Source of the DNA: Rhodospirillaceae bacterium TMED167
Lineage (GTDB): Bacteria; Pseudomonadota; Alphaproteobacteria; Rhodospirillales_A; UBA2165
Direction of reading: 5' to 3'
Length of the DNA: 5,263 bases
Assembly: GCA_002170915.1 (NCBI GenBank)
Contig: NHHQ01000078.1
Span: 1-5,263, forward strand
Shown here: one piece after another, positions 1 through 5,263 of the stretch
Layout of the letters: each line of letters begins with the position of its first letter
Position numbering within the stretch: position 1 is the first letter of the stretch
The notes under the pieces: model-generated
Told to the model about the DNA's origin: nothing
Databases searched by the model: none
Seen by the model: only the letters and a program-made list of their open reading frames with translations
Position numbers and translations under genes: made by a program

Positions 1-405
1 CACCCGAAGTCCTGCAACGCCAACAACCACGGCACCGTCGATTGCGTGCAGGACTGCAGGCCGCTCCCGACTCCAGGCACCACCGACCCGTGCGCTCTTT
101 ACCAAGCTTGGCAGTTCTTCGCCAATGGCACGATCCAGAACGGTGGCCTGCAGAACGTCACAAATCACGCTCGCACCGGCACCGACAAGTACTTCGTGTG
201 CCTCACCTCTCACCAGCAGGGCGCGGGCAAGCCGGCGGCTGTCAACTCGTTCAATTGTTCCACCGACCCGAAGACTGCGGCGACCCAGAAGTGGACCACG
301 ACGACCAACAGCGATGGGAGCATCACGATCAAGCAGAACGGCATGTGCCTCGACAATAATTTCGCCAAGCCCACAAACACCAGTACCACACCAGCATGGC
401 TCTGA
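1..405 (+). CDS. Secreted beta-trefoil (ricin-B-type) lectin, 3' fragment, cut at both ends
   Basis: The frame is open from the left edge to TGA at 403-405, so the N-terminus is missing. The encoded 134 residues are rich in Cys, Asn, Thr and Gln and look extracellular. The second half has the pattern of a ricin-B/CBM13 repeat: a FVCLT strand, a spaced Cys (FNCS), a QxW-type TQKW at about residues 96-99, then GSITI and GMCLDNN, which begins the next repeat. That repeat is never completed: after CLDNN only about 14 residues follow before the stop, and the expected Cys and second QxW are absent. Such domains bind sugars, often attached to secreted glycosidases; no catalytic domain is visible here. 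Third codon positions are strongly G/C, unlike the genes to the right, and four N-glycosylation-type sequons (NGT, NVT, NCS, NTS) occur. I infer that the natural 3' end is lost at a junction near 400. The lectin fold is fairly sure; the host lineage is not. Confidence 0.6.
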   Translation, partial: HPKSCNANNHGTVDCVQDCRPLPTPGTTDPCALYQAWQFFANGTIQNGGLQNVTNHARTGTDKYFVCLTSHQQGAGKPAAVNSFNCSTDPKTAATQKWTTTTNSDGSITIKQNGMCLDNNFAKPTNTSTTPAWL

Positions 406-865
406 GCTTTTCTTGAGAAGAAGGAAGGGACATGCACATCCCCGGCAGTCGAATTAATTTCTCGGCAAATTCCGACAGTTCTTCCCGTTCCAAGGCGGAT
501 ATAATTTGTTGATACCTAGCATTTGCCACCGGTACGATTGTCTCATACATCTTCTGGCCCCGTCCCGTCAGGTAGAGCTCATAACTCCGTTTGTCGTGCA
601 TTTTTCTGGTTCGTTTGATAGCCGCGGCTTCTTCAAGTTTCCGGATGGCCCGGTTAACGGCCATTTTCTCCATTGACCAGCGTTGGGTGATTTCATTAGC
701 TGTCGTCCCGGGGCGTTGATTCAGCGTGAGAATGACCCGCCACTCGGCAAGGGTGATATCAAATTTAGGCTCGACTTCCGTTGAAAAAGCACGTGTCACC
801 CGATTCGACAGAATATGGATCATGGAAAGCACATTCTCTGATGACGGGAAGGGCTGCTTGCTCAT
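329..865 (-). CDS. MarR-family winged helix-turn-helix transcriptional regulator
   Basis: The open frame codes for 178 residues; the family is usually 140-165. The MarR core is clear: helix LTLAEWRVILTL (about 38-49), the helix-turn-helix TTANEITQRWSMEKMAVNRAIRKLEE (54-79, quoted in two parts as TTANEITQRW and SMEKMAVNRAIRKLEE), and a wing with the conserved D91-x-R93 followed by LTGRGQKMYE (99-108). Members are dimeric DNA-binding repressors, often released by phenolic ligands and often beside aromatic-degradation genes. It begins 35 nt after the maiA stop on the same strand, so co-transcription is likely; regulation of maiA or a wider tyrosine/aromatic route is inference. No strong Shine-Dalgarno is seen before the ATG at 863-865. 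The last ~25 codons (from about residue 154) are antisense to the lectin fragment and read as Trp/Cys-rich sequence unlike MarR tails, so the natural C-terminus was probably near base 406 or has been replaced at the junction. Family call is sure; the 3' end is not. Confidence 0.85.
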   Translation of the reverse strand: MSKQPFPSSENVLSMIHILSNRVTRAFSTEVEPKFDITLAEWRVILTLNQRPGTTANEITQRWSMEKMAVNRAIRKLEEAAAIKRTRKMHDKRSYELYLTGRGQKMYETIVPVANARYQQIISALEREELSEFAEKLIRLPGMCMSLPSSQEKLRAMLVWYWCLWAWRNYCRGTCRSA

Positions 866-900
866 ACATAAATCATTCAGGAGCCAAGCCAGGCCAGTAG

Positions 901-1545
901 TTAAGGTGCATCCGGCTGGTTGGCCGGCAAGGCTTTTTCAAATGCGGGCAGAGCATTGCATGCTTCCACCACTCTCGATACGGACGGGAAAGCCGAGAGA
1001 TCCACCTTGTTCCGCTCGGCGTTCGCAACCTGGGGTACCAAACAGGCATCCGCCAGCCCTGGCTGAGCTCCGTGGCTATAGGGCCCACTGGTCCCATCTT
1101 GGAGGACTTTTTCATAAGCCCCCAATCCCAGGTAAATCCAATGTTCGATCCATTTATTTTGGTTCTCTTCTGAAATACCCATTTCTTTACCCAAGTAGAG
1201 CCGAACCCGGAGATTGTTGAGCGGATGGGTATCACAGACCACAATATTGGCAAGGGCGCGCACGCGCGCGCGGCCAGCCTGATCCCGTGGCAGCAATGTA
1301 GGCTCCGCATAGGCCTCCTCCAAATATTCCATGATGGCCATAGACTGAAAAAAAGTCAGGTCGCCATCAACCAAAGTTGGCACCAGATTCTGCGGATTGA
1401 TGACGTCATAATCCTTCCGGAACTGCTCACCACCGCCCTTGGTTAGGTGAACGGCCTGCTGTTCATAGTCTAGGCCCTTGAGATTGAGCGCAATGCGCGT
1501 GCGGTATGCCGCTCCTGAAAAGAAATAGTCGTAGAGTTTGATCAT
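901..1545 (-). CDS. maiA: Maleylacetoacetate isomerase (zeta-class glutathione S-transferase)
   Basis: The product is a cytosolic glutathione-dependent enzyme that isomerises 4-maleylacetoacetate to 4-fumarylacetoacetate, the penultimate step of tyrosine/homogentisate breakdown; relatives act on maleylpyruvate. The 214 residues match the usual length. The thioredoxin-like N-domain starts KLYDYFFSGAAYRTRIALNL (3-22), corresponding to the zeta-class SSxxxRVRIAL active-site motif; the second of the paired Ser is Gly11 here, while Ser10 remains. NPQNLVPTL (50-58) holds the cis-Pro, and QSMAIMEYLEE (67-77) is the glutathione gamma-glutamyl site. The helical domain has DTHPLNNLRV (105-114) and GLADACLVPQV (163-173), both typical of MaiA. 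The start was set at the ATG at 1543-1545 because the family begins there and GAGG lies 9 nt upstream (1555-1558); an upstream in-frame ATG at 1590 would add 15 non-family residues. A marR gene follows after 35 nt. A gentisate-pathway role cannot be excluded. Confidence 0.9.
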   Translation of the reverse strand: MIKLYDYFFSGAAYRTRIALNLKGLDYEQQAVHLTKGGGEQFRKDYDVINPQNLVPTLVDGDLTFFQSMAIMEYLEEAYAEPTLLPRDQAGRARVRALANIVVCDTHPLNNLRVRLYLGKEMGISEENQNKWIEHWIYLGLGAYEKVLQDGTSGPYSHGAQPGLADACLVPQVANAERNKVDLSAFPSVSRVVEACNALPAFEKALPANQPDAP

Positions 1546-1600
1546 AGTATCCAGCCTCAAATAAAACCTGCTTAGGAGACCATAAAACACGTTCCGACCT

Positions 1601-1616
1601 GCGACAAGAAAGTCGC
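1601..1616 (-). other. Short hairpin just after the FecR-cyclophilin stop codon
   Basis: GCGAC (1601-1605) and GTCGC (1612-1616) form a perfect 5-bp inverted repeat with a 6-nt loop, starting one base past the stop codon of the upstream gene on the minus strand. It could slow or partly end transcription before maiA. There is no following T-run on the minus strand, so it is not a classical intrinsic terminator, and a stem this short can arise by chance. Confidence 0.25.
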
Positions 1617-1617
1617 C

Positions 1618-2850
1618 TTATCGCACGTCCCTAAAAACCTCAGCCGCGACGCGAAGGCTTTTGATTCGGTCTGGATTGCTGGGCGGACTGCCCTGGCGCA
1701 AGCGGTCAACCAGCACCATCCCATGAATGACCCTCGCCCACGCCGTATATTTTCCCTCAAGATGCCGCGCGCGGCCCATGAGTATAAAGAATTGGCTGTC
1801 CGCAGTATCAAGATTGGTTGCATCCCGTTTCATCCCGACGATGCCCCGGATAAATGGTGTTTTCGACAATTCCGCCCTAAGTTTTTGACCGCTCCCGCCG
1901 CGTCCTGTGCCCGAAGGGTCTCCGGTCTCCGCAGCAAATCCTGATTTAACGCTATGGAATTTTAGACCGTCATAGAAATTTTGACGCGCAAGCGCCTTGA
2001 TCCGGTTGACGTGATTAGGCGCAACAGCCGGCATCATCTCAATCATAACGCGGCCAAAAGAAAGGTCGAGAACAAGTATGTTTTCCAAGTCCCTGCCTTT
2101 CAGGGCAGCGGCTTCCTCCGCCGTTGGGGAAAGCACGGCGGTTTGATCTTTCGGCTTCTGAAATATTTTTTTCGGGGGGGGGGCGAGCGCTTTTGATTTA
2201 GAAGGCAGGTTTAGTCCTTTGTCTCCGACCGCAGCAAGCATGCGGGACACTGCTGACTTCATTGCCTGGGAAACCTCCGTGGAAAATCCGACAGTGGTGG
2301 ACCGGCCTACCTGATAGACCTGACCTTCTGCCACGATAACGGTACCCGACGCAGACTCAACTTGAACGGCTCCTTCGTGCACCGCCACTTGAGTGCCGCC
2401 AGGTGAGGCCAGAATATCAAAAACCGTTCCCCGGATCCCAAGCACGGCGCTTGGCGTTTTGACCTGGAGGTTTGTCTTAACGGCCTCCGCGGAAGCAAAC
2501 CGGAGAACGCCCTTTAACATCCTCAGTGATCCCGCAACCTCAGATTTATTGGCGTCATAAATCATCCGATCTATAAGTACATCTGATAACTCACCAATTA
2601 TGAGCTTGGATTCGTCCAGAAATCGAATGTCCGTGCTACTGTCTCGGCCTGTCCGTATCCTCTGATTTTGGTATACCCGATCTCCCTGCCGAATTGATCT
2701 CGAGAGCGATTTCCCAAAGACTTTATTCACGACTACTTTGGTCTGGCCAATATAACCAGGCGCCGAGACAGCCTGCCAAGACAATATAACAAGAATTCCA
2801 ACGCTCAGGATTGCAGACACAAGCGCCTTAAAGTAAGTGACCACAGCCAT
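1618..2850 (-). CDS. Exported FecR-domain protein fused to a cyclophilin-type peptidyl-prolyl isomerase domain
   Basis: The 410-residue product has four parts. Residues 1-30 are a signal peptide (Lys8, a hydrophobic core 9-25, then AVSA before Pro31), so the mature part should be periplasmic. Residues about 35-195 are a FecR domain: GDRVYQNQRIRTG (56-68), SSTDIRFLDESKLIIG (71-86), and LQVKTPSAVLGIRGTVF (128-144) with the hallmark GIRGT. Residues about 205-250 are a Pro/Lys/Ala-rich linker. Residues about 255-405 are a cyclophilin: APNHVNRIKALARQNFYDGL (277-296), TGDPSGTG (309-316), DSQFFI (351-356). Against human cyclophilin A numbering, catalytic Arg55 is Ser300, Gln63 is Glu308, Trp121 is His363 and His126 is Tyr368; Phe60, Gln111 and Phe113 are kept (Phe305, Gln353, Phe355). 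It may therefore bind proline peptides with weak or no isomerase activity (inference). The start ATG at 2848-2850 has only a weak GAGAT before it. FecR domains classically pass signals to sigma factors; no sigma factor or TonB receptor is adjacent. Domain calls are sure; function is unknown. Confidence 0.88.
   Translation of the reverse strand: MAVVTYFKALVSAILSVGILVILSWQAVSAPGYIGQTKVVVNKVFGKSLSRSIRQGDRVYQNQRIRTGRDSSTDIRFLDESKLIIGELSDVLIDRMIYDANKSEVAGSLRMLKGVLRFASAEAVKTNLQVKTPSAVLGIRGTVFDILASPGGTQVAVHEGAVQVESASGTVIVAEGQVYQVGRSTTVGFSTEVSQAMKSAVSRMLAAVGDKGLNLPSKSKALAPPPKKIFQKPKDQTAVLSPTAEEAAALKGRDLENILVLDLSFGRVMIEMMPAVAPNHVNRIKALARQNFYDGLKFHSVKSGFAAETGDPSGTGRGGSGQKLRAELSKTPFIRGIVGMKRDATNLDTADSQFFILMGRARHLEGKYTAWARVIHGMVLVDRLRQGSPPSNPDRIKSLRVAAEVFRDVR
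2166..2183. repeat. Paired homopolymer tracts (T7, then G10) inside the FecR-cyclophilin linker
   Basis: Plus-strand bases 2166-2172 are seven T and 2174-2183 are ten G, split by one C. On the coding (minus) strand this reads C10-G-A7 and encodes Ala-Pro-Pro-Pro-Lys-Lys at residues 223-228. Loss of one C would shift the frame so that translation stops at TGA (2100-2102) about 25 codons later, giving a FecR-only protein without the cyclophilin. A tract of this length is prone to strand slippage and also to sequencing error. Confidence 0.9.
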
Positions 2851-3026
2851 ATTAATCTCAGCAAGTCCTACTTAAGTTTTATAATGACGTTCCCTGATTT
2901 TATTTTGGTTGTTATACAAGGTTAAGCCAAACAGGTGAATCTAATGTTACCGGATCTTAAGCCATAGTGTTGACTGGCTCTGCAAGGAAGCCAGATTCTG
3001 ATCGTCACTATCTCCGGGTTTCCTTC

Positions 3027-3460
3027 ATGAAAATCAAAATCCCGACCATATTTCGATCAGTAAAGACATTTTGGAGAAAACCCGAATTATCTATTGTGAC
3101 CTTTTGGGTCTAAAGACAGGCTTGCTGCCTCAGATGAAAAGTATTGGTTATTGGCTCTATGCAGGTGAAGAAGCGATCATTCATCTGGGTGAACGTAACA
3201 CCTACACCGGTCATGGCAAGGCCAAGGGGCTAGCTACTGAGACATCAAAATCACGGGGCAAAGCATCTTGGGAAGTTACAGAGGAAACCGGCATGGACTA
3301 TAACTTGGTATTGAGGATTAGAGACACTGCCAGCCATGTGCTGAAGATGAGAGAAAACAGCATCGCCTATTGGGGCCGCCGTCTTGCAGACAGGGGCCTC
3401 TAACGGGCCTTTATCCGGGTCCCCAATGGTTTGATTTTAGACCTCATTGCACAGATCTAG
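3027..3460 (+). pseudogene. Broken VOC-superfamily (glyoxalase/dioxygenase fold) gene
   Basis: One frame from about 3041 to the TAG at 3458-3460 encodes a VOC-type domain. PDHISISKDILEKTR (from 3041) is the first strand with its metal-ligand-type His, followed by IYCDLLGLKTG, GYWLYAGEEAIIHLGER, SKSRGK, and the second-module strand and helix LVLRIRDTASHVLKMREN. The domain ends in FIRVPNGLILDLI, where the family has RDPNGLILEL. Two lesions break it. The likely start ATG (3027-3029, reading MKIKI) is one frame off from PDH, consistent with loss of one C from a CCCC run at about 3041-3043. An in-frame TAA at 3401-3403 then cuts off the last ~18 residues. Repaired, it would give about 144 residues, a normal single-domain VOC length. 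The position where the family usually has a second His (DHIAL) reads YNLVL. A shorter product from TTG at 3071 to 3403 is possible but would lack the first and last strands. The substrate cannot be told. It stands alone on the plus strand between divergent or convergent neighbours. Confidence 0.7.
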
Positions 3461-3643
3461 GCCCCATCGCCCATATAGGAGTGCTCGGCCGCTGACCCTA
3501 GCGCCAACATGCGCCTCCAAGATCTCAGCGAGTGTCAACAACGCTCGCACTTCCATATTCATCACAACCAGCGCATTACAACTGGATCAAATATTCTGTC
3601 ATGCTGGCGCCGGTCGTCCATCCATCCACATAATGGTTTTTGA

Positions 3644-4168
3644 TCAGTGGGGCGGTTCGCTATCTCCCTCACCGATCCAGCGTTGCATCAGCACGGTATC
3701 TACCCAGCGGTCATGTTTATAGCCCGTTGATGGCAGAAGTCCCACCTGTTTAAAACCGCATCTGGCATGCAGATTGATCGACGCGTGATTATCTGAGTCT
3801 CCGATCACCGCAATCAACTGTCGAATGCCTAGCTGGTCACAAACCTGAAATAGGTCAGAAAGAAGCCGCACCCCGATGCCCTGTCTCAGATAATTCGGAG
3901 ACACATAAACAGAATTCTCAAGCGTATAATCATAGGCTGCGCGCTGACGGTAGGTGGACGCGTAAGCATACCCGGAAATCACGCCATCCGTTTCAGCTGC
4001 CAAGAATGGATGTCCGCGCTCCTTGATGCGTTCCATCCGTGACCTTATCTCGCCTTCATCGGGCGGCGAGAGTTCAAAGGACGACAATCCATTTAGAACA
4101 TAATGACCATAGATGCGCCCAATATCTCCGACATCTTGCACGTTTACGTCTCGAATGATTGTTGGCAT
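3644..4168 (-). CDS. GNAT-family N-acetyltransferase, phosphinothricin/methionine-sulfone type
   Basis: Members transfer acetyl from acetyl-CoA to the amino group of amino-acid-like compounds such as phosphinothricin, methionine sulfoximine or methionine sulfone; the natural substrate of this one is not known. From ATG 4166-4168 the protein has 174 residues, the family's usual size. Visible blocks are TIIRDVNVQDVGDIGRIY (3-20), YDYTLENSVYVSPNYLRQGIG (79-99, given in parts as YDYTLENSVYVSP and NYLRQGIG), the acetyl-CoA pyrophosphate loop around GIG (97-99), IAVIGDSDNHASINLHARCG (119-138) and GYKHDRWVDTVLMQR (149-163), which are typical of the Pat/YncA subgroup. The first position of the Q/RxxGxG loop is Leu94 rather than Gln or Arg. 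Start choice is open. AAGGA lies 11 nt before 4168; ATG at 4180 adds four residues; ATG at 4243 adds 25 residues unlike the family, with GGTGGA next to it. It is divergent from the 61-residue gene and appears monocistronic. Confidence 0.88.
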   Translation of the reverse strand: MPTIIRDVNVQDVGDIGRIYGHYVLNGLSSFELSPPDEGEIRSRMERIKERGHPFLAAETDGVISGYAYASTYRQRAAYDYTLENSVYVSPNYLRQGIGVRLLSDLFQVCDQLGIRQLIAVIGDSDNHASINLHARCGFKQVGLLPSTGYKHDRWVDTVLMQRWIGEGDSEPPH

Positions 4169-4364
4169 TCCATTATTCATCCTTGCGTTTGTCTGTTTGA
4201 ATTCCGCCCCGCTGGGCAAATCAAGGTTTGACACTTTCATCATTCCACCGCGCGTCCCAGATCAACCAAACTTCTCCGCCTCTCCCTGCCAGTGGTTAAT
4301 ATCCCGGCAATCTTTGATTCATGGTTTCGTAACCACTTGCTCACTAAAGTTTAATGTAAACCCC

Positions 4365-4369
4365 AGGAG
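4365..4369 (+). promoter_or_regulatory. Ribosome binding site of the 61-residue gene
   Basis: AGGAG sits 7 nt before the ATG at 4377, the best Shine-Dalgarno in the window. The open frame extends back to 4113, but this site fixes the start at 4377. TTTAAT at 4350-4355 resembles a -10 box, but no good -35 is present at 17 nt, so no promoter is called. Confidence 0.75.
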
Positions 4370-4376
4370 ATCTGCA

Positions 4377-4562
4377 ATGAACTACGCAATTCAATATCAT
4401 GATATCAGTGGTGACTGGCTCATCTTTGACATCGGCGACGGCTTCGAACTCGTCGGCATCCATAGCACGGAAAAAGACGCCAAACGTCATACGAATCAGC
4501 TCGAAAAAGCATTCGCAAAACGCGCCCAGTGGAGTAGAGAAGCAATGTATGAAGCCGCATAG
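4377..4562 (+). CDS. Small protein of unknown function, 61 residues
   Basis: I do not recognise this family. The start is supported by AGGAG at 4365-4369 with 7-nt spacing. The first half alternates as beta strand would: NYAIQYHD (2-9), DWLIFDIG (13-20), FELVGIHS (23-30). The second half, TEKDAKRHTNQLEKAFAKR (31-49), is a charged and likely amphipathic helix, ending REAMYEAA. No signal peptide, membrane segment, Cys or metal-binding cluster is seen, so a soluble cytoplasmic protein is expected. The layout, a few strands then one helix, fits small adaptor or DUF-like proteins but does not fix a role. It is divergent from the acetyltransferase (208 nt between the two chosen starts), and the next gene, a broken regulator, converges on it, so it is a single-gene unit. 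No hairpin with a T-run follows its stop. That it is coding is likely because of the strong ribosome binding site and sensible amino-acid pattern. Confidence 0.65.
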   Translation: MNYAIQYHDISGDWLIFDIGDGFELVGIHSTEKDAKRHTNQLEKAFAKRAQWSREAMYEAA

Positions 4563-4626
4563 CCACTCGTTATCCTGCTAATAATTCAAGAGGCGAGACT
4601 TTGCCAGCATTACCGTACTGCGATAC

Positions 4627-5263
4627 TTAACCGCAGAAGAGTCGTTGAAAAATAAATTGGATAGTTGCGGCGCAACCCCCGGCCAGGCTTTTCACTAGGC
4701 GTTTTAACTCCAGAAGGTTGGAATACGTCTCGACGTCCAGTTTTTTCTTAACATTAGCACGGTGAAACTCGACTGTGCTTTCGATTATACCTAATTTTTT
4801 AAAACTCAGGTTGATGGTGAGACTGGCAACAATCGCATCGTAAAACGGATGTTCCCGCTCGGTAAATTTCTTCAGCCTATCACGAAGGGATTTGCGCCGT
4901 AAATTCTGTATTCTTTCCTGTTTGCTAGACGTCACAGCCCCAATAACAGCTTCGATAAACTCGGGGGGCCGACAGCAGTTTTCCAAAAAATCAATTGCAC
5001 CGCTCCGGATGGCGGATATGGCCTCCGAGATGAGACTGTCGCTTCTGACAAGGATAATAGACAAGGATATGGCGCGGTTGGGATCTTCTTTTAAACATCC
5101 AAGCCCATCATCTCGGGCATTTGATGGTCGAGAATGATATGCCCGGTCTCAGAGATGTCGGCGGCTTCCAAAAATATTACGCCCGACCTCTATATTTGAG
5201 GCTGAAACCTCGCTCGCCTGACCAGGCCAGACAGAATGTTCCGGTGATCCGCATTATCATTAA
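4627..5263 (-). pseudogene. Broken FixJ/NarL-type response regulator (REC plus LuxR helix-turn-helix), runs off the right edge
   Basis: Three pieces line up in order on the minus strand. From 5261 down, the frame reads NDNADHRNILSGLVRRARF, the start of a receiver domain whose acidic pair is Asn-Asp here instead of Asp-Asp. It is stopped by TAG at 5190-5192. The same frame resumes as FLEAADISETGHIILDHQMP and EMMGLDV, with the phospho-acceptor Asp codon at 5127-5129, then hits TAA at 5091-5093. Adding one T to the TTT run there restores the next frame (LKEDPNR...), which continues as IILVRSDSLISEAISAIR, SGAIDFLENCC and a LuxR-type domain ending in LGIIESTVEFHRANVKKKL. The conserved receiver Thr/Ser and Lys are also lost (Arg in ILVR; ENCC where EKPF is usual), which supports real decay rather than a read error alone. 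An intact copy would be a DNA-binding two-component regulator. No histidine kinase is in view. A fragment from TTG 5062-5064 to 4627 (145 residues) could still be made and would keep the helix-turn-helix. The first residues lie beyond the window. Confidence 0.75.

Noticed and set aside
726..1220. 164-codon plus-strand frame opposite marR and maiA
   Set aside because: It is antisense to two well-recognised genes, has no family pattern and no clear ribosome binding site.
1256..1272. Alternating GC/CA run (17 nt), potentially Z-DNA prone
   Set aside because: It lies in maiA coding the ordinary Arg-Ala-rich helix RARVRA, so codon use explains it.
1572..1823. 83-codon minus-strand frame inside the cyclophilin region
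   Set aside because: It is an alternate-frame shadow of the cyclophilin coding sequence with no recognisable domain.
2974..2994. Inverted repeat CTGGCT...AGCCAG with a 9-nt loop, next to TTGACT, as an operator or promoter for the VOC gene
   Set aside because: Six-base arms are short, and the -10 at 17 nt spacing (GATTCT) matches only three of six consensus bases.
2851..3026. Search for a promoter of the FecR-cyclophilin gene in the AT-rich upstream stretch
   Set aside because: The best pair on the minus strand (TTGGCT, 17 nt, CAAAAT) matches four of six bases at each box, which is not enough to call.
5091..5100. TTTAAAA on the minus strand as a programmed -1 frameshift site in the response regulator
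   Set aside because: The incoming frame reads GTT TAA, so the heptamer is out of phase for slippage, and a second stop upstream (5190-5192) would still block translation.

Overview
The window is bacterial over nearly all its length and looks alphaproteobacterial. The cyclophilin domain is closest to the short alphaproteobacterial PpiA-like type (recognisable FH.V..GF.A.TGDP.GTG and QGSPPSNPDRI segments), and a FixJ-like regulator remnant keeps the STVEFHRANV helix. This placement is from recalled family patterns, not a search. Base composition is mixed, around half G+C by eye, except for the first ~400 bases, which have a strong G/C third-position bias.

Layout. (1) Bases 1-405 hold the 3' part of a secreted, Cys-rich beta-trefoil (ricin-B-type) lectin reading +. 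It breaks off inside a lectin repeat and runs tail-to-tail into, and overlapping, the next gene; this looks like a junction. (2) Bases 329-1545, minus strand: maleylacetoacetate isomerase (maiA) followed 35 nt later by a MarR-family regulator. (3) Bases 1618-2850, minus strand: an exported protein joining a FecR domain to a cyclophilin-type prolyl isomerase domain. Key cyclophilin active-site residues are replaced, and a run of ten G (C on the coding strand) lies in the linker. (4) Bases 3027-3460, plus strand: a VOC/glyoxalase-fold gene broken by a frameshift near its start and an in-frame stop near its end. (5) Bases 3644-4168, minus strand: a GNAT acetyltransferase of the phosphinothricin/methionine-sulfone type. 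(6) Bases 4377-4562, plus strand: a 61-residue protein of unknown function with a strong ribosome binding site. (7) Bases 4627-5263, minus strand, running off the right edge: a broken response regulator (REC plus LuxR-type helix-turn-helix) with an in-frame stop and a frameshift.

How they work together. The maiA-marR pair fits a fragment of aromatic/tyrosine catabolism with a local regulator. The FecR-cyclophilin gene lies 72 nt upstream of maiA on the same strand and could share a transcript, but nothing links them functionally. The other genes look like unrelated single units, and two are in decay. No tRNA, rRNA, CRISPR array, transposase or att site was seen. The FecR-cyclophilin fusion with its homopolymer is the most noteworthy item; no clearly new multi-gene system is visible.
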